In this document: in pieces, positions 53,619 through 62,827 of the stretch | Position numbering within the stretch: position 1 is the stretch's first letter | Layout of the letters: every line of letters begins with the position of its first letter | Assembly: GCF_040371755.1 (NCBI RefSeq) | Contig: NZ_BAABWE010000011.1 | Span: 75,490 to 139,489 of the forward strand | Source: Bermanella sp040371755 | GTDB taxonomy: Bacteria > Pseudomonadota > Gammaproteobacteria > Pseudomonadales > Oceanobacteraceae | Direction of reading: 5' to 3' | DNA: 64,000 bases | Notes under the pieces: generated by a model | What the model was told of the DNA's origin: nothing | The model's input: only the letters and a program-made list of their open reading frames with translations | The model's database searches: none | Translations under genes and position numbers: made by a program

Positions 53619-54553
53619 TGTATTGCGCCTATGAAAAATAAAATAACCACTAACATCATTATACTCAGGTACATTAAGCCAATGGCCTGTTGAATATGGC
53701 GACCTTGTGCAGCCACACCCTCACCTAATATTGGTCTTGATTTTAGCACACCCTGATACATGGCCGAGCCACCCAAGCTCACCCCTAAAGCAAACGCGCC
53801 TGCTGCCATTACTGGACCCGCATTTGGGCTGTACCAACTACGACCCCATTTCACAACACGCCAATATCCATGCCTTTTACCTTTTAAAAAGGCCGCTATC
53901 ATAAACAACAGTACAGTCAGCCGCGCACTAGGCCAACCGAGCACATCATCTACCCTCGCACTGAATTTACCAAAATACTCATAACGAATATTTTTATAGC
54001 CCCACATGGCATCTAACGTATTAGCTAAACGAAAAACCAAAACACCAGCAACACCGAATATTAAAAACCAAAATATAGGGCCTATCACCCCGTCATGGGT
54101 ATTTTCCGTTATGGTTTCCACGGTAGCGGTACTGATTTGTGATTCGTTTAAATGTTGAGTATCACGGCTTACAATCATTTTTAATTGCTCACGTGCATCC
54201 AATATATTGTTTTGAATTAATGGCTTTGCCACCGCCTGCCCATGCTCAGCCAAACTGCGCGCACCTATGGCTAAATACAAAATAAAAATCTCAAATATTA
54301 ATTGGCCTGTATTTGGTAGAACAGAATACAGCCACATCAATACTCCAAGCGGAATCATGACAGCAACACACCAACACAGTATTCCCAAAAAAATAGCCCC
54401 AAGGTGCGATATTGTTTGCTTAGGATAAAACCACGCCTTACACCAATCAGCGTATTGACCAAATAACACTAAAGGATGGCAACGCTTTAACTCGCCAAAG
54501 AGTGCATCTAAACCTAGGGCCAAGACAACTATGATGGCGGATTCAAATAACAT
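53606..54553 (-). CDS. cbiB: Adenosylcobinamide-phosphate synthase
   Basis: A 315-residue membrane protein that links adenosylcobyric acid to aminopropanol phosphate. LDALFGELKRCHPLVLFGQ at the start, then the ENTHDGVIGPIFWF motif and GPVMAAGAFALGVSLGG; several membrane helices. This is the CbiB (CobD in Pseudomonas) family. First gene of the operon, with the cobalamin riboswitch about 110 bases upstream. Confidence 0.93.
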   Translation of the reverse strand: MLFESAIIVVLALGLDALFGELKRCHPLVLFGQYADWCKAWFYPKQTISHLGAIFLGILCWCVAVMIPLGVLMWLYSVLPNTGQLIFEIFILYLAIGARSLAEHGQAVAKPLIQNNILDAREQLKMIVSRDTQHLNESQISTATVETITENTHDGVIGPIFWFLIFGVAGVLVFRLANTLDAMWGYKNIRYEYFGKFSARVDDVLGWPSARLTVLLFMIAAFLKGKRHGYWRVVKWGRSWYSPNAGPVMAAGAFALGVSLGGSAMYQGVLKSRPILGEGVAAQGRHIQQAIGLMYLSIMMLVVILFFIGAIQWLY

Positions 54554-54661
54554 AAAACTGCATGTAAAGATTCATTGATCTTGTTGCTCCATAAAAATAC
54601 GGGGAATAAATCACAGATCAAATCATTTCATGGCGAATGCCATAAAGAATAGAAGATCAAT

Positions 54662-54850
54662 GCTGGGTACTCCCGCCCAGTGATGCAATGTTATTTTCAG
54701 GTATCTGACTTAAGCCTCATAATAGCTTGGCTTTTACAGTTGCGGGTACAGTTACGGAATTGCCTGACGATTAACAGTGTGGCTCACCGTATTCCCTGAT
54801 GGCGGTTAAACGCCGAATAACAAGTGGCGTTGTTATACGTGGTTTTAAAA
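54662..54850 (-). promoter_or_regulatory. Cobalamin riboswitch
   Basis: Read on the minus strand, the leader contains GCCACTTGTTATTCGGCG, then GGGAATACGGTGAG, the core ACCCGCAACTGTAAAAGCC, and the B12 box AAGTCAGATACCTG, in the order and spacing of the class I cobalamin aptamer. A CTGGG/CCCAG hairpin (54662-54679) follows and may be part of the expression platform; no strong terminator stem with a T run is seen, so control of translation is more likely. It precedes cbiB and should repress the six-gene operon when adenosylcobalamin is plentiful. Boundaries are approximate. Confidence 0.92.
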
Positions 54851-54949
54851 GAAGGGTCAAATCGAGACGAGAGACGAGAGACGGGAGGCGCAGCTAAATT
54901 TTTCTTCACGCTTTCATCAAGCGTTTAAATCTATTTACTATTGTTTTTG

Positions 54950-55060
54950 AAAGCATCAGCAAAGCCGCAATAGCAAGGCATAAAAAATCCCGACAGTCCG
55001 CAGTGTATTATTCATACATGAGGATTGACGGGATTTAGAAAATTCTGATTCAACAGAAGC
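54950..55060. repeat. Family 1 palindromic repeat, copy C
   Basis: Left flank GCATCAGCAAAGCCGCAATAG, then GCAAGGCATAAAAAATCCCG; arms AAATCCCG (54985-54992) and CGGGATTT (55029-55036); core CCGCAGTGTAT ... ATACATGAGGATT. It is nearly identical in its core to copy D, 190 bases away. The rest of the 54554-55270 gap is leader and repeats. Confidence 0.78.
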
Positions 55061-55100
55061 GTCAGTGGCGACGCTTAGGCTAGGCAAAAAAATAGCTGGG
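55059..55100 (+). repeat. Partial family 1 repeat (left half only)
   Basis: GCGTCAGTGGCGACGCTTAG followed by GCTAGGCAAAAAAATAGC repeats the left flank of the family without the right half. It lies between copies C and D. Confidence 0.5.
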
Positions 55101-55146
55101 AAGAACACTTATATGTAGAGACAAACTAAATTCAATTTTTTCCAGC

Positions 55147-55262
55147 AGCGTCAGCGAGGCCGCAAAGGCAAGGCATAAAAAATCCCGGCAACCGCAGTGT
55201 ATAAATCATACATGAGGATTGACGGGATTTTTTTAACGCAGCATTTGCAACGTAGCTAGATG
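55147..55262. repeat. Family 1 palindromic repeat, copy D (terminator of the malic enzyme gene)
   Basis: GCGTCAGCGAGGCCGCAAAG, GCAAGGCATAAAAAATCCCG, core AACCGCAGTGTAT ... ATACATGAGGATT, arms AAAAAATCCCG (55177-55187) and CGGGATTTTTT (55223-55233), right flank AACGCAGCATTTGCAACG. It sits eight bases past the minus-strand malic enzyme stop and ends in a T run on that strand, so it probably serves as the gene's terminator. Confidence 0.8.
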
Positions 55263-55270
55263 CTTACCAA

Positions 55271-56530
55271 TTAGATGTCAGCAATAGACTTCAATGGATA
55301 GTTAGCAGGTAGAGGGCCTTCAGCCGCACCTGTGTCGATAGCTGCTTGTGCTACCGCAGTAGATACAATACCTAATAGACGAGAATCCGTCGCTTTAGGA
55401 ATGATGTACTCTTTACCGAATTCCATAGAATCCACACCATAAGCATCTAGTACTTCTTGTGTAACTGGCTCTTTGGCTAGGTTAGCAAGGGCTTTCGCTG
55501 CTGCTAGTTTCATCTCTTCGTTGATAGCCGTTGCACGAACATCTAATGCACCACGGAAGATGAATGGGAAACCAAGAACATTGTTCACCTGGTTAGGGTA
55601 GTCAGAACGACCAGTCGCCATGATGGCATCAGGACGTGCTTCAGCTACCACTTCAGGCATGATTTCTGGAACTGGGTTAGCACATGCGAAGATAATTGGA
55701 TTTGGTGCCATGGCTTTGATTTGCTCGCCAGTTACCATATCAGGACCAGATAGACCTAAGAAGATGTCAGCACCTTCAAGTGCATCGTCAAAAGTACGCT
55801 TGTCAGTATCTACTGCAAACATGGCTTTATACTGGTTAAGATCATCACGGCCAGAATGGATAACACCATTACGGTCGCACATGAAGATGTTTTCTGGCTT
55901 CATACCCGCAAGGATAAGTAGCTTAGAACAAGAAATCGCAGCAGCACCAGCACCTAGTACAGCCATTTTCACTTCTTCGATTTTCTTGCCTTGAATTTCA
56001 AGAGCGTTCAATGCACCTGCAACCGTTACGATAGCCGTACCGTGTTGGTCATCGTGGAATACAGGGATGTTGCACTGCTCTTTAAGAGTACGTTCAATTT
56101 CAAAACACTCAGGTGCTTTGATGTCTTCTAGGTTGATACCACCAAAGGTGATCGCAATACGACGTACTGTGTCGATGAACGCTTGTGGGCTTTCTGATTC
56201 TACTTCGATGTCGATTGAATCAACGCCAGCAAAACGTTTGAAAAGAAGTGACTTACCTTCCATAACAGGCTTAGAAGCCAAAGGACCAAGATCACCAAGA
56301 CCAAGAATCGCAGTACCGTCAGTAATAACCGCTACTAGGTTACCTTTAGCTGTGTATTTGTATGCGTTCTCAGGATCTTCAGCAATCGCCTTAACTGGCT
56401 CTGCAACACCTGGGCTATACGCCAAAGATAGGTCGCGAGAAGAATCGGCTGGCGTGGTTAGCTCAACGCTGATTTTCCCTGGCTTTGGGAACTCATGGTA
56501 ATCTAGTGCATCTTGTTTGAAATCTGACAT
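55271..56530 (-). CDS. Malic enzyme, short form
   Basis: About 419 residues, oxidatively decarboxylating malate to pyruvate with NAD(P). SLAYSPGVAEP carries the catalytic tyrosine (Tyr38), TAKGNLVAVITDGTAILGLGD the lysine region, and FHDDQHGTAIV and VLGAGAAAISC the metal and dinucleotide sites. It lacks the phosphotransacetylase domain of MaeB, so it is the short MaeB-like form; coenzyme preference is not clear. The longest frame starts with GTG ten codons upstream; I use the ATG at 56530 behind CGGAAT. Copy D of the repeat lies downstream; 56531-56837 holds only promoter-like sequence and the rpmE terminator. Confidence 0.93.
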   Translation of the reverse strand: MSDFKQDALDYHEFPKPGKISVELTTPADSSRDLSLAYSPGVAEPVKAIAEDPENAYKYTAKGNLVAVITDGTAILGLGDLGPLASKPVMEGKSLLFKRFAGVDSIDIEVESESPQAFIDTVRRIAITFGGINLEDIKAPECFEIERTLKEQCNIPVFHDDQHGTAIVTVAGALNALEIQGKKIEEVKMAVLGAGAAAISCSKLLILAGMKPENIFMCDRNGVIHSGRDDLNQYKAMFAVDTDKRTFDDALEGADIFLGLSGPDMVTGEQIKAMAPNPIIFACANPVPEIMPEVVAEARPDAIMATGRSDYPNQVNNVLGFPFIFRGALDVRATAINEEMKLAAAKALANLAKEPVTQEVLDAYGVDSMEFGKEYIIPKATDSRLLGIVSTAVAQAAIDTGAAEGPLPANYPLKSIADI

Positions 56531-56770
56531 TTCCGACAATTCCGTTATTTTTAAATTCACAATCCTAGCTAAACATAGAGCTAGCCTGTCTCGCTAAGGC
56601 GATGGGTCGCGTATTATTACGCAAATTAGCAACGCAGCATACCCCGTGGACCAATAAATTAGACATTAAATGCGCATTTACGGCTCGTCTATGCACCTAA
56701 TTAACGCGTCACAACCCATATCAGGAAAAAAATTGGCAAATTCTTGTGTTCTGGTTATTTTTGGGGCACA

Positions 56771-56799
56771 AAAAAAGGCGCTACAAGAGCGCCTTTTTG
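56771..56799. terminator. Terminator of rpmE (bidirectional)
   Basis: AAAAAAGGCGCT (56771-56782) and AGCGCCTTTTT (56788-56798) form a stem with a five-base loop and T runs on both strands. A second short hairpin (GGAAGC caaa GCTTCC, 56803-56818) lies between it and the rpmE stop. Confidence 0.9.
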
Positions 56800-56837
56800 T
56801 TTGGAAGCCAAAGCTTCCCGTTTTGGGGTCAAAGCAA

Positions 56838-57053
56838 TTACGCTTTTGTAGTACGACCACCGAAACGTTTCTTGAAGCGATCAATACGACCACCAGTATC
56901 AAGAACTTTCTGCTTACCAGTATAGAAAGGGTGACATGCAGAACATACGTCTAAGTGCATGCTACCTGGCTTAGTAGAATATGTTTTTACAACGTTACCG
57001 CAAGAACAGCTTGCTTCAAGTACGTCGTAAGTAGGGTGAATACCTTCTCTCAT
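56838..57053 (-). CDS. rpmE: 50S ribosomal protein L31 (zinc-binding type)
   Basis: A 71-residue ribosomal protein. MREGIHPTYDVL opens it, and four cysteines (16, 18, 37 and 40) form the zinc site that marks the C+ RpmE form as opposed to the zinc-free paralogue. It ends GGRTTKA. The frame extends nine codons upstream, but the ATG at 57053 has GAGGT four to five bases before it and gives the right length. It is divergent from priA. Confidence 0.96.
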   Translation of the reverse strand: MREGIHPTYDVLEASCSCGNVVKTYSTKPGSMHLDVCSACHPFYTGKQKVLDTGGRIDRFKKRFGGRTTKA

Positions 57054-57329
57054 AATGACCTCGTTTTCCTGTGCCGCCACTTATTCTCTATCACTTTCCG
57101 TACCTAGAGTGGAAAGCGTTGAGCCTCAATAAGCACCGCTGGACTAGATTAATTACAGACCTCTAGGGAGCGCGCATCTTATCAAAAGCGCCCCCTTGAT
57201 GCATGTGTTTTTTTACCCTAGGGATAAGTCACTGCCACACATGGATTTTTTCTCGTCTGTGCAGACTATTTCCAGCTCTTGGCCGTGATACACTGGAGCA
57301 ATACCACCTATATAATAGTAAGAGAATCC

Positions 57330-59555
57330 ATGACGGCACCTTTTTATTTAAGTGTAGCCATTGCCGCCCCACTCAATCGCAGCTTTGACTACCTGCCAGA
57401 AACAGGCAGCGACATCAGCCTGTACCAAAGAGGCCTGCGAGTGAGCGTGCCGTTTGGGCCGCGAACTCTGGTGGGTATTATTGTGGATATTCGCGACCAG
57501 CCCCAACAGCCGGGCCACAAACTCAAAGCCATACACAACCGCATTGACCATACCCCCATACTCAGCCAAGACATACAACAACTGGGATTATGGATGCACG
57601 AATACTACCACCAACCCATAGGTGAAAGCCTGCACACGGTATTGCCAGTACTACTGCGCAAAGGCAGCCAAGCCACCGCCAGTGTTGAAATGGCCTATGG
57701 CCTAAACACATCTATAAATGAAGACACACTTAATGGTCTAAGCCGTGCCCCAAGGCAATTAGCGTTATATGAACACCTTAAAGCCAAAACCCAAGCTCAG
57801 CACAAAGACCTCACCCAAGCAGGCTACACCAGCGCCATCATTAACGGCTTAAAAGACAAAGGCATTATTAACGAGTTAGAAACGCCCAGCTTCCAAGCCA
57901 TTAACGGGAGCGCGGTACAAACCCCTCTAACATTAAACGCCGAGCAGCAAACAGCCGTCAGCGCCCTCACCCAAGCCAAACAATTCAAACCATTTTTATT
58001 AGACGGGGTCACAGGCTCAGGCAAAACCGAAGTATACTTACAAAGCATTGCCCCACACATTGAAGCAGGCAAGCAAGTATTAATATTAGTCCCAGAAATT
58101 GGCCTCACCCCGCAAATGATTCAGCGTTTTGCTCAACGCTTTGAAGCCAACATACTATTGCTGCACAGCGCCCTCACCGACCGCGAACGCCTAGACGCTT
58201 GGCTCATGGCAGCACACCACAAGGCGGGCGATAAAGCGCAAATCATCATCGGCACCCGCAGCGCCGTGTTCACCCCAGCGCCAAATTTGGCCATGATCAT
58301 CATAGATGAAGAACACGACGCCAGCTTTAAACAACAAGATGGCATTCGGTACCATGGCCGCGATGTAGCCGTCATGCGCGCCAAACTATTAAACCTGCCC
58401 ATTGTATTAGGCAGTGCCACACCGTCATTAGATAGCGTGCAAAACGCCCTCAACGAAAAATACCAACACCTAGTACTGCGCCAACGGGCTGGTAACGCAC
58501 AAGATGCGCAATTAAAAATCTTCAACATGAAAAAGCGCGCCGTTCATCATGGCCTAGCCGATGAACTGCTCGCAGAAATTCAGCAAACCCTGCAAAACCA
58601 GCAACAGGTTTTAGTCTTTATAAACCGCCGCGGATTTGCCCCAACCTTATATTGCCCAGATTGCGGTTGGATCGCCGAGTGCAAACGCTGCGATGCCAAA
58701 ATGACGTTGCATCAAAAACCACCGCACTTACATTGCCACCATTGCGATAATAAAAACCCCTTACCAAAACAATGCCCAGAATGTTTAAGCCGTGATATTC
58801 ATCCCATGGGCGTGGGCACCGAACGCTTAGAAAGTCACTTAGCGGCGCAATTTAACACTGTGCCTGTGATTCGCATTGACCGCGACAGCACAGCAAAAAA
58901 AGATTCCATGGAAGCGTTATTAGAACCCGTACACGCAGGAGAACCGTGTATTTTAATTGGCACACAAATGCTGGCCAAGGGTCATCACTTTCCCAAAGTC
59001 ACCTTAGTGATCATGGTCAACATCGACAGCGGCTTTTTCAGCGCCGACTTTCGCGCTATGGAAAAAACCGCCCAGCTTGTATTGCAAGTCAGTGGCCGAG
59101 CTGGGCGAGAAAAAGACCAAGGCCGCGCCTACTTACAAACCGAATTCGCCGACCACCCACTGCTGCACCTATTAACCGAAGAAAACTACCACGCACTTTC
59201 TTTAGCCTTATTAGACGAGCGCAAACAACAACACTTACCACCTTATGGCTTTCAAGCTTTGTTGCGCGCCGACAGCCCCAACCCCAAAGAAGCCGAGCAG
59301 TTTTTGCATCGCGTACGTGAATTATTTAACTGGCATCAACAGAATAACCAACTGGGCGGCATTACATTTTTAGGGCCACTGCCTTCCCCCATGGAACTAC
59401 GGGCCGGGCGCTTTAGAAGCCAGTTGTGGATCAATAGCTCGAATCGAAAATTGTTACATCATTTTTTGAACATGGTGGTGAATGGGGTGTATGAGATTAA
59501 GGGGTTTAATAAGGTTAGGTGGTCTCTCGACATCGACCCTACTGACAACCTTTAG
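57330..59555 (+). CDS. priA: Primosomal protein N' (replication restart helicase PriA)
   Basis: About 741 residues. The N-terminal 3'-DNA-binding domain (FYLSVAIAAPLNRSFDYLPE) is followed by a winged helix, a DEAD-type helicase core with Walker A VTGSGKTEVYL (about 225-235) and IIIDEEHDASF (about 323-333), the cysteine-rich zinc domain (LYCPDCGWIAECKRC and CHHCDNK, about 440-485) and the C-terminal helicase lobe with SGRAGR. It restarts stalled forks by loading DnaB through PriB/DnaT or another loader. The frame opens 17 codons earlier; the ATG at 57330 follows GTAAGAG and is preferred. The DnaT-like/P-like pair at 15-17 kb could be its partners. Confidence 0.96.
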   Translation: MTAPFYLSVAIAAPLNRSFDYLPETGSDISLYQRGLRVSVPFGPRTLVGIIVDIRDQPQQPGHKLKAIHNRIDHTPILSQDIQQLGLWMHEYYHQPIGESLHTVLPVLLRKGSQATASVEMAYGLNTSINEDTLNGLSRAPRQLALYEHLKAKTQAQHKDLTQAGYTSAIINGLKDKGIINELETPSFQAINGSAVQTPLTLNAEQQTAVSALTQAKQFKPFLLDGVTGSGKTEVYLQSIAPHIEAGKQVLILVPEIGLTPQMIQRFAQRFEANILLLHSALTDRERLDAWLMAAHHKAGDKAQIIIGTRSAVFTPAPNLAMIIIDEEHDASFKQQDGIRYHGRDVAVMRAKLLNLPIVLGSATPSLDSVQNALNEKYQHLVLRQRAGNAQDAQLKIFNMKKRAVHHGLADELLAEIQQTLQNQQQVLVFINRRGFAPTLYCPDCGWIAECKRCDAKMTLHQKPPHLHCHHCDNKNPLPKQCPECLSRDIHPMGVGTERLESHLAAQFNTVPVIRIDRDSTAKKDSMEALLEPVHAGEPCILIGTQMLAKGHHFPKVTLVIMVNIDSGFFSADFRAMEKTAQLVLQVSGRAGREKDQGRAYLQTEFADHPLLHLLTEENYHALSLALLDERKQQHLPPYGFQALLRADSPNPKEAEQFLHRVRELFNWHQQNNQLGGITFLGPLPSPMELRAGRFRSQLWINSSNRKLLHHFLNMVVNGVYEIKGFNKVRWSLDIDPTDNL

Positions 59556-59569
59556 TGCCTAGTTTACTC

Positions 59570-59675
59570 ACCAGAGCGTTGTTAAAAATATTTTTTCATG
59601 CGTCATTTATGGAAATATAAAATCCTTACGAAAGAATACTTTTGCCTAGCTCTGATTTCGCCACTGACGTCCCTA
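59570..59675 (-). repeat. Family 1 repeat, copy H (diverged, reversed)
   Basis: Read on the minus strand: GACGTCAGTGGCGAAATC, AGAGCTAGGCAAAAGTATTC, TAAGGATTTTATATT and later AAAATATTTTTAACAACGCTC match the left flank, GCTAGGC start and right flank of the family, but the palindrome is poor. It lies 15 bases after priA. Beyond it, 59676-60046 is AT-rich with a GTCGT/ACGAC hairpin near 59795-59815 and no gene. Confidence 0.5.
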
Positions 59676-60046
59676 CAACTATATTCAACTTATTAATAGA
59701 TCTCTGTTCTGTGAAATTGCAATTTCATTAAATAACTGCAACCTCACAGTGAATTAAGTAGGTCTCGTCTATACCGTCAGTCCGGCGGGTTTTGTCGTAA
59801 GGTATGACGACCGACTCTATTTTTTATAGGCCTAACTTCAGCGTATTAACACTTTGCATTTTTTTGTTACATAAAATTACATTTAGATTAATGTACCACT
59901 ATGAATAAACATTCATTCACCCATCATGTAAACCCAACCTTGAAACTCAGTATAAATATGCAATTCCTGTAAATTTATTTACCACCTTTTATAGGAGTAA
60001 ATCGCCATGTATACTCTTTGCATAATTTAATTGGCTCTCTAAAAGC

Positions 60047-62407
60047 ATGAAACAAACGGTTTTTGTTTTATTTACAATATGGATATTCAGTACGGCTACT
60101 CATGCACGGCAAAGTTGTGACTGGCCATTTCAAACTCAAATTAATATCACTGAACAATCTGGTTCTGATTTAAGCGACTACCAAGTAAAATTAAATGTTT
60201 CTGGTGGGAACTTACACAGCGATTATGCTTGGACAATCGACGGGTTTGATTTTCGAATATTTGATAGCGACGATACCACATCGCTGGATTTTTGGATTGA
60301 AGACTGGGATCAAGCCAATGAAACTGCCAGCATATGGGTACGCTTTCCCACTTCTGCCCCTCTATTAGCCAACCAAACCCGTACCATATATTTATATTAT
60401 GGCAATGAGAATGCATCGACACTGGCAAATGTGCCTTTTACTTTTGTCGAACCTGGTATCAAATTCCACGCACGAAATACCAGCTATAACCCAAGTAATA
60501 AAACTCAAGCCTTTAATGAGTTTGATAGCCTGACCGATTCAAATAATAATAATGACGGCTATGGCTGTACGTTCATTACCAATTTCACTGGTGTGACTAA
60601 AAATGCCACATTTGGCAATGGTGATAATTTTGCGGCCTATAGCGAAAGTTATTTTGAAGTGGCACCTGGAGAAGGAGGGTTATGGGAATTTCGTTATGGT
60701 GCTGATTTTGGTAGAGGCGGCGCGCTATACATAGACGACGTAGCCCTAGAAGAAGACTGGAACAACGATTTATGGTGGGCTTCAAACTGGAACAATGCCG
60801 ATGTTTTGCAAGGCAGTATCACTCTAAGTGCTGGCTATCATAAATTAGAAGTCATCGGATTCGAAGGCTGTTGCGATGGTGGCATTACCGTTCAGTTTAA
60901 AAGGCCAGGTGGAAACTGGACTACCTTTAACACCAATGACATTGATATTCGAAGTCGCGCTTGCCCTGTAAACGAACCAAGCGTGTCATTTGGCGCTCAC
61001 GATACATGTGAATTGGTTGATTTAAGGGTTCGTAATAGCGGCCTATCTATTCCCAGTAATTGGGTAGTGAATATTCAATCCGACATTAGCTTTGGCATTC
61101 GTAATACAAATAACGGCGACTCAACTACAAGCTCTCCTATTACCACCACCGTTTCTTTACCTGCTGGTTTTGCAATGAACAGTTATACAGGAACAAACTG
61201 GAGCTGCTCCCAAGTAGGAAGTGATATTGAATGCTCGTATGCTTTAGCACTTGGTACTAACTCAAATTCATCAACAGTAACCCTTAACATTACACCATCC
61301 AATAGTGCAAATACTGGAAGCGACAATATTAGCATTGAAGTAAGCAGTGTCTTTTACGATGTGCGTAAAAGCAACAACACCGTAAATCAAGCCATTAACG
61401 TAGTAGACAATAATTTCATTGCCCCTGTCACACCTACTTGCACACTACCTGACAATGGCATCTGGGCACGCTTCTTTGACATTACTGGGTATCCCGACAA
61501 TAGCATAGATAACGAATCTGAAATGCAGACGCTTGTGGACAGCAGAGCAAATGAAAATTTTGTAGACGGGCAAACCATTATAGACAATATCAACGGCAAC
61601 CAAAATCCATTTGATGATCGAGGTGACGATCAATATCTTGTGGTACTGAATGGCTATTTAGATATTCCCACTTCTGGCGATTACGATTTTGGTGTGGATG
61701 GCGATGATGCTGTTGAGTTTCGCTTGAACAATTCGGTAGTTAGTCATTTTTATCAACTGCATGGAACCAATGGCAGCCCTGTGGATGTGCAAACTATTCA
61801 ATTAGCCGAAGGGTTTCATGAAATCGAATTTCGATTACAAGAATTCACAGGTCAAGCGGCATTTGATTTATATTGGAATCCGCCCAATGGCGGTACGGAA
61901 ATTGTTCCAAGCATGTATTTTTATCATTGTGCAGGTAATACCAACATTCAATTGAACGTTTCAGTTGATGTCATTAGTGACCCGGTCAATGGCACAACAA
62001 GACCCAAAGCCATCCCCGGAGCCGTGATTCAACATACGATTGAAGGTTTTAATCAAGGTAACATCAGCACTGATTATGACAGCACCATTATTACCCAAGC
62101 ATTAAATGTAGACAGTGAATTATTTGTTAATGACCTTGCAGGTAACGGCCCAATTGACTTCATTGATTATGTATCACCTAATGAAAGTGGCCTCTTTTAT
62201 ACTTACACGTCTTTAAGTGATATCAATGACAATATTAGCTTCAGCAATGATAGCGGGGGCACATTCAATTACACTCCAGTGCCGAATGCAGATGGTTACG
62301 ATCCAGCTGTAACACACTTTAGATTAAACCTAGAAGGTTCGTTAAAACCGCAAGTAAATACCGTTCAACCAGGATTTAATATTATTTATCAAACTCAATT
62401 AAAATAA
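60047..62407 (+). CDS. Large secreted protein with DUF2341 and PA14-like domains (MshQ-like)
   Basis: A 786-residue exported protein: signal peptide (about 1-20, ending ATHA), then a DUF2341 lectin-like domain (about 21-135, QINITEQSGSDLSDYQVKLNV), a PA14/CCxG-like domain (about 145-310, with GFEGCCDGGITVQF), an Ig/DUF11-like section (about 325-460), a second PA14-like domain (about 470-620, FDITGYPDN, GDYDFGVDGDDAVEFRL) and a DUF11-like end (VTHFRLNLEGSL). The composition is very rich in Asn, Asp, Thr and Ser. MshQ of MSHA pilus loci has a comparable layout, but no pilus genes are here. No C-terminal anchor or sorting signal is seen, so surface attachment or release is open. A glycan-binding or adhesin role is likely. 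Confidence 0.72.
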   Translation: MKQTVFVLFTIWIFSTATHARQSCDWPFQTQINITEQSGSDLSDYQVKLNVSGGNLHSDYAWTIDGFDFRIFDSDDTTSLDFWIEDWDQANETASIWVRFPTSAPLLANQTRTIYLYYGNENASTLANVPFTFVEPGIKFHARNTSYNPSNKTQAFNEFDSLTDSNNNNDGYGCTFITNFTGVTKNATFGNGDNFAAYSESYFEVAPGEGGLWEFRYGADFGRGGALYIDDVALEEDWNNDLWWASNWNNADVLQGSITLSAGYHKLEVIGFEGCCDGGITVQFKRPGGNWTTFNTNDIDIRSRACPVNEPSVSFGAHDTCELVDLRVRNSGLSIPSNWVVNIQSDISFGIRNTNNGDSTTSSPITTTVSLPAGFAMNSYTGTNWSCSQVGSDIECSYALALGTNSNSSTVTLNITPSNSANTGSDNISIEVSSVFYDVRKSNNTVNQAINVVDNNFIAPVTPTCTLPDNGIWARFFDITGYPDNSIDNESEMQTLVDSRANENFVDGQTIIDNINGNQNPFDDRGDDQYLVVLNGYLDIPTSGDYDFGVDGDDAVEFRLNNSVVSHFYQLHGTNGSPVDVQTIQLAEGFHEIEFRLQEFTGQAAFDLYWNPPNGGTEIVPSMYFYHCAGNTNIQLNVSVDVISDPVNGTTRPKAIPGAVIQHTIEGFNQGNISTDYDSTIITQALNVDSELFVNDLAGNGPIDFIDYVSPNESGLFYTYTSLSDINDNISFSNDSGGTFNYTPVPNADGYDPAVTHFRLNLEGSLKPQVNTVQPGFNIIYQTQLK

Positions 62408-62827
62408 GCGGATTTGTTTGATGAATTTTTTCGAAGGATCAGCTACAAAGTTGTAAATGCAACCTATCAAACGTCGATGATGGCCTTCGTTCCACATGCC
62501 TTTAACCACCGTGATTATTCACACCTGCAAATGATTTAAATTAGACCTCTCACCAAAACGGTAATAATCCAGAATTAAGATAACTGGTATCCCGAGCCAA
62601 ATCGTCAAGTATGTGCATTACCTTTGTATTTCTAATGACGCTTCTAGTACCGTTAATTAATCGTTTTTATAGTAGGCTTTCAGGAGATGATTTTGAAATT
62701 TTTGTTTTATATCACTTACTTAGTGCTATAAGCGGCCTTATTAGGTTTCAATAGACAGGCTTATTTCTTTATATTACATTCATCCATACAACCTAATTAA
62801 TAACGACAATAATAAAGACCGTGATAA
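62408..62827. other. AT-rich intergenic region without recognised features
   Basis: 420 bases between the PA14 protein and the thioesterase gene. I see short AT-rich stretches near 62700-62820 where a promoter could lie, but no gene, no family 1 or 2 repeat and no clear terminator. Confidence 0.4.

Noticed and set aside
56670..56954. Open frame opposite rpmE on the plus strand
   Set aside because: It covers the rpmE terminator and the antisense of rpmE; the real gene is clear on the minus strand.
59760..59830. Possible riboswitch before the PA14 protein
   Set aside because: Short GTCGT/ACGAC pairing and GC-rich patches are present, but no known aptamer core could be matched.
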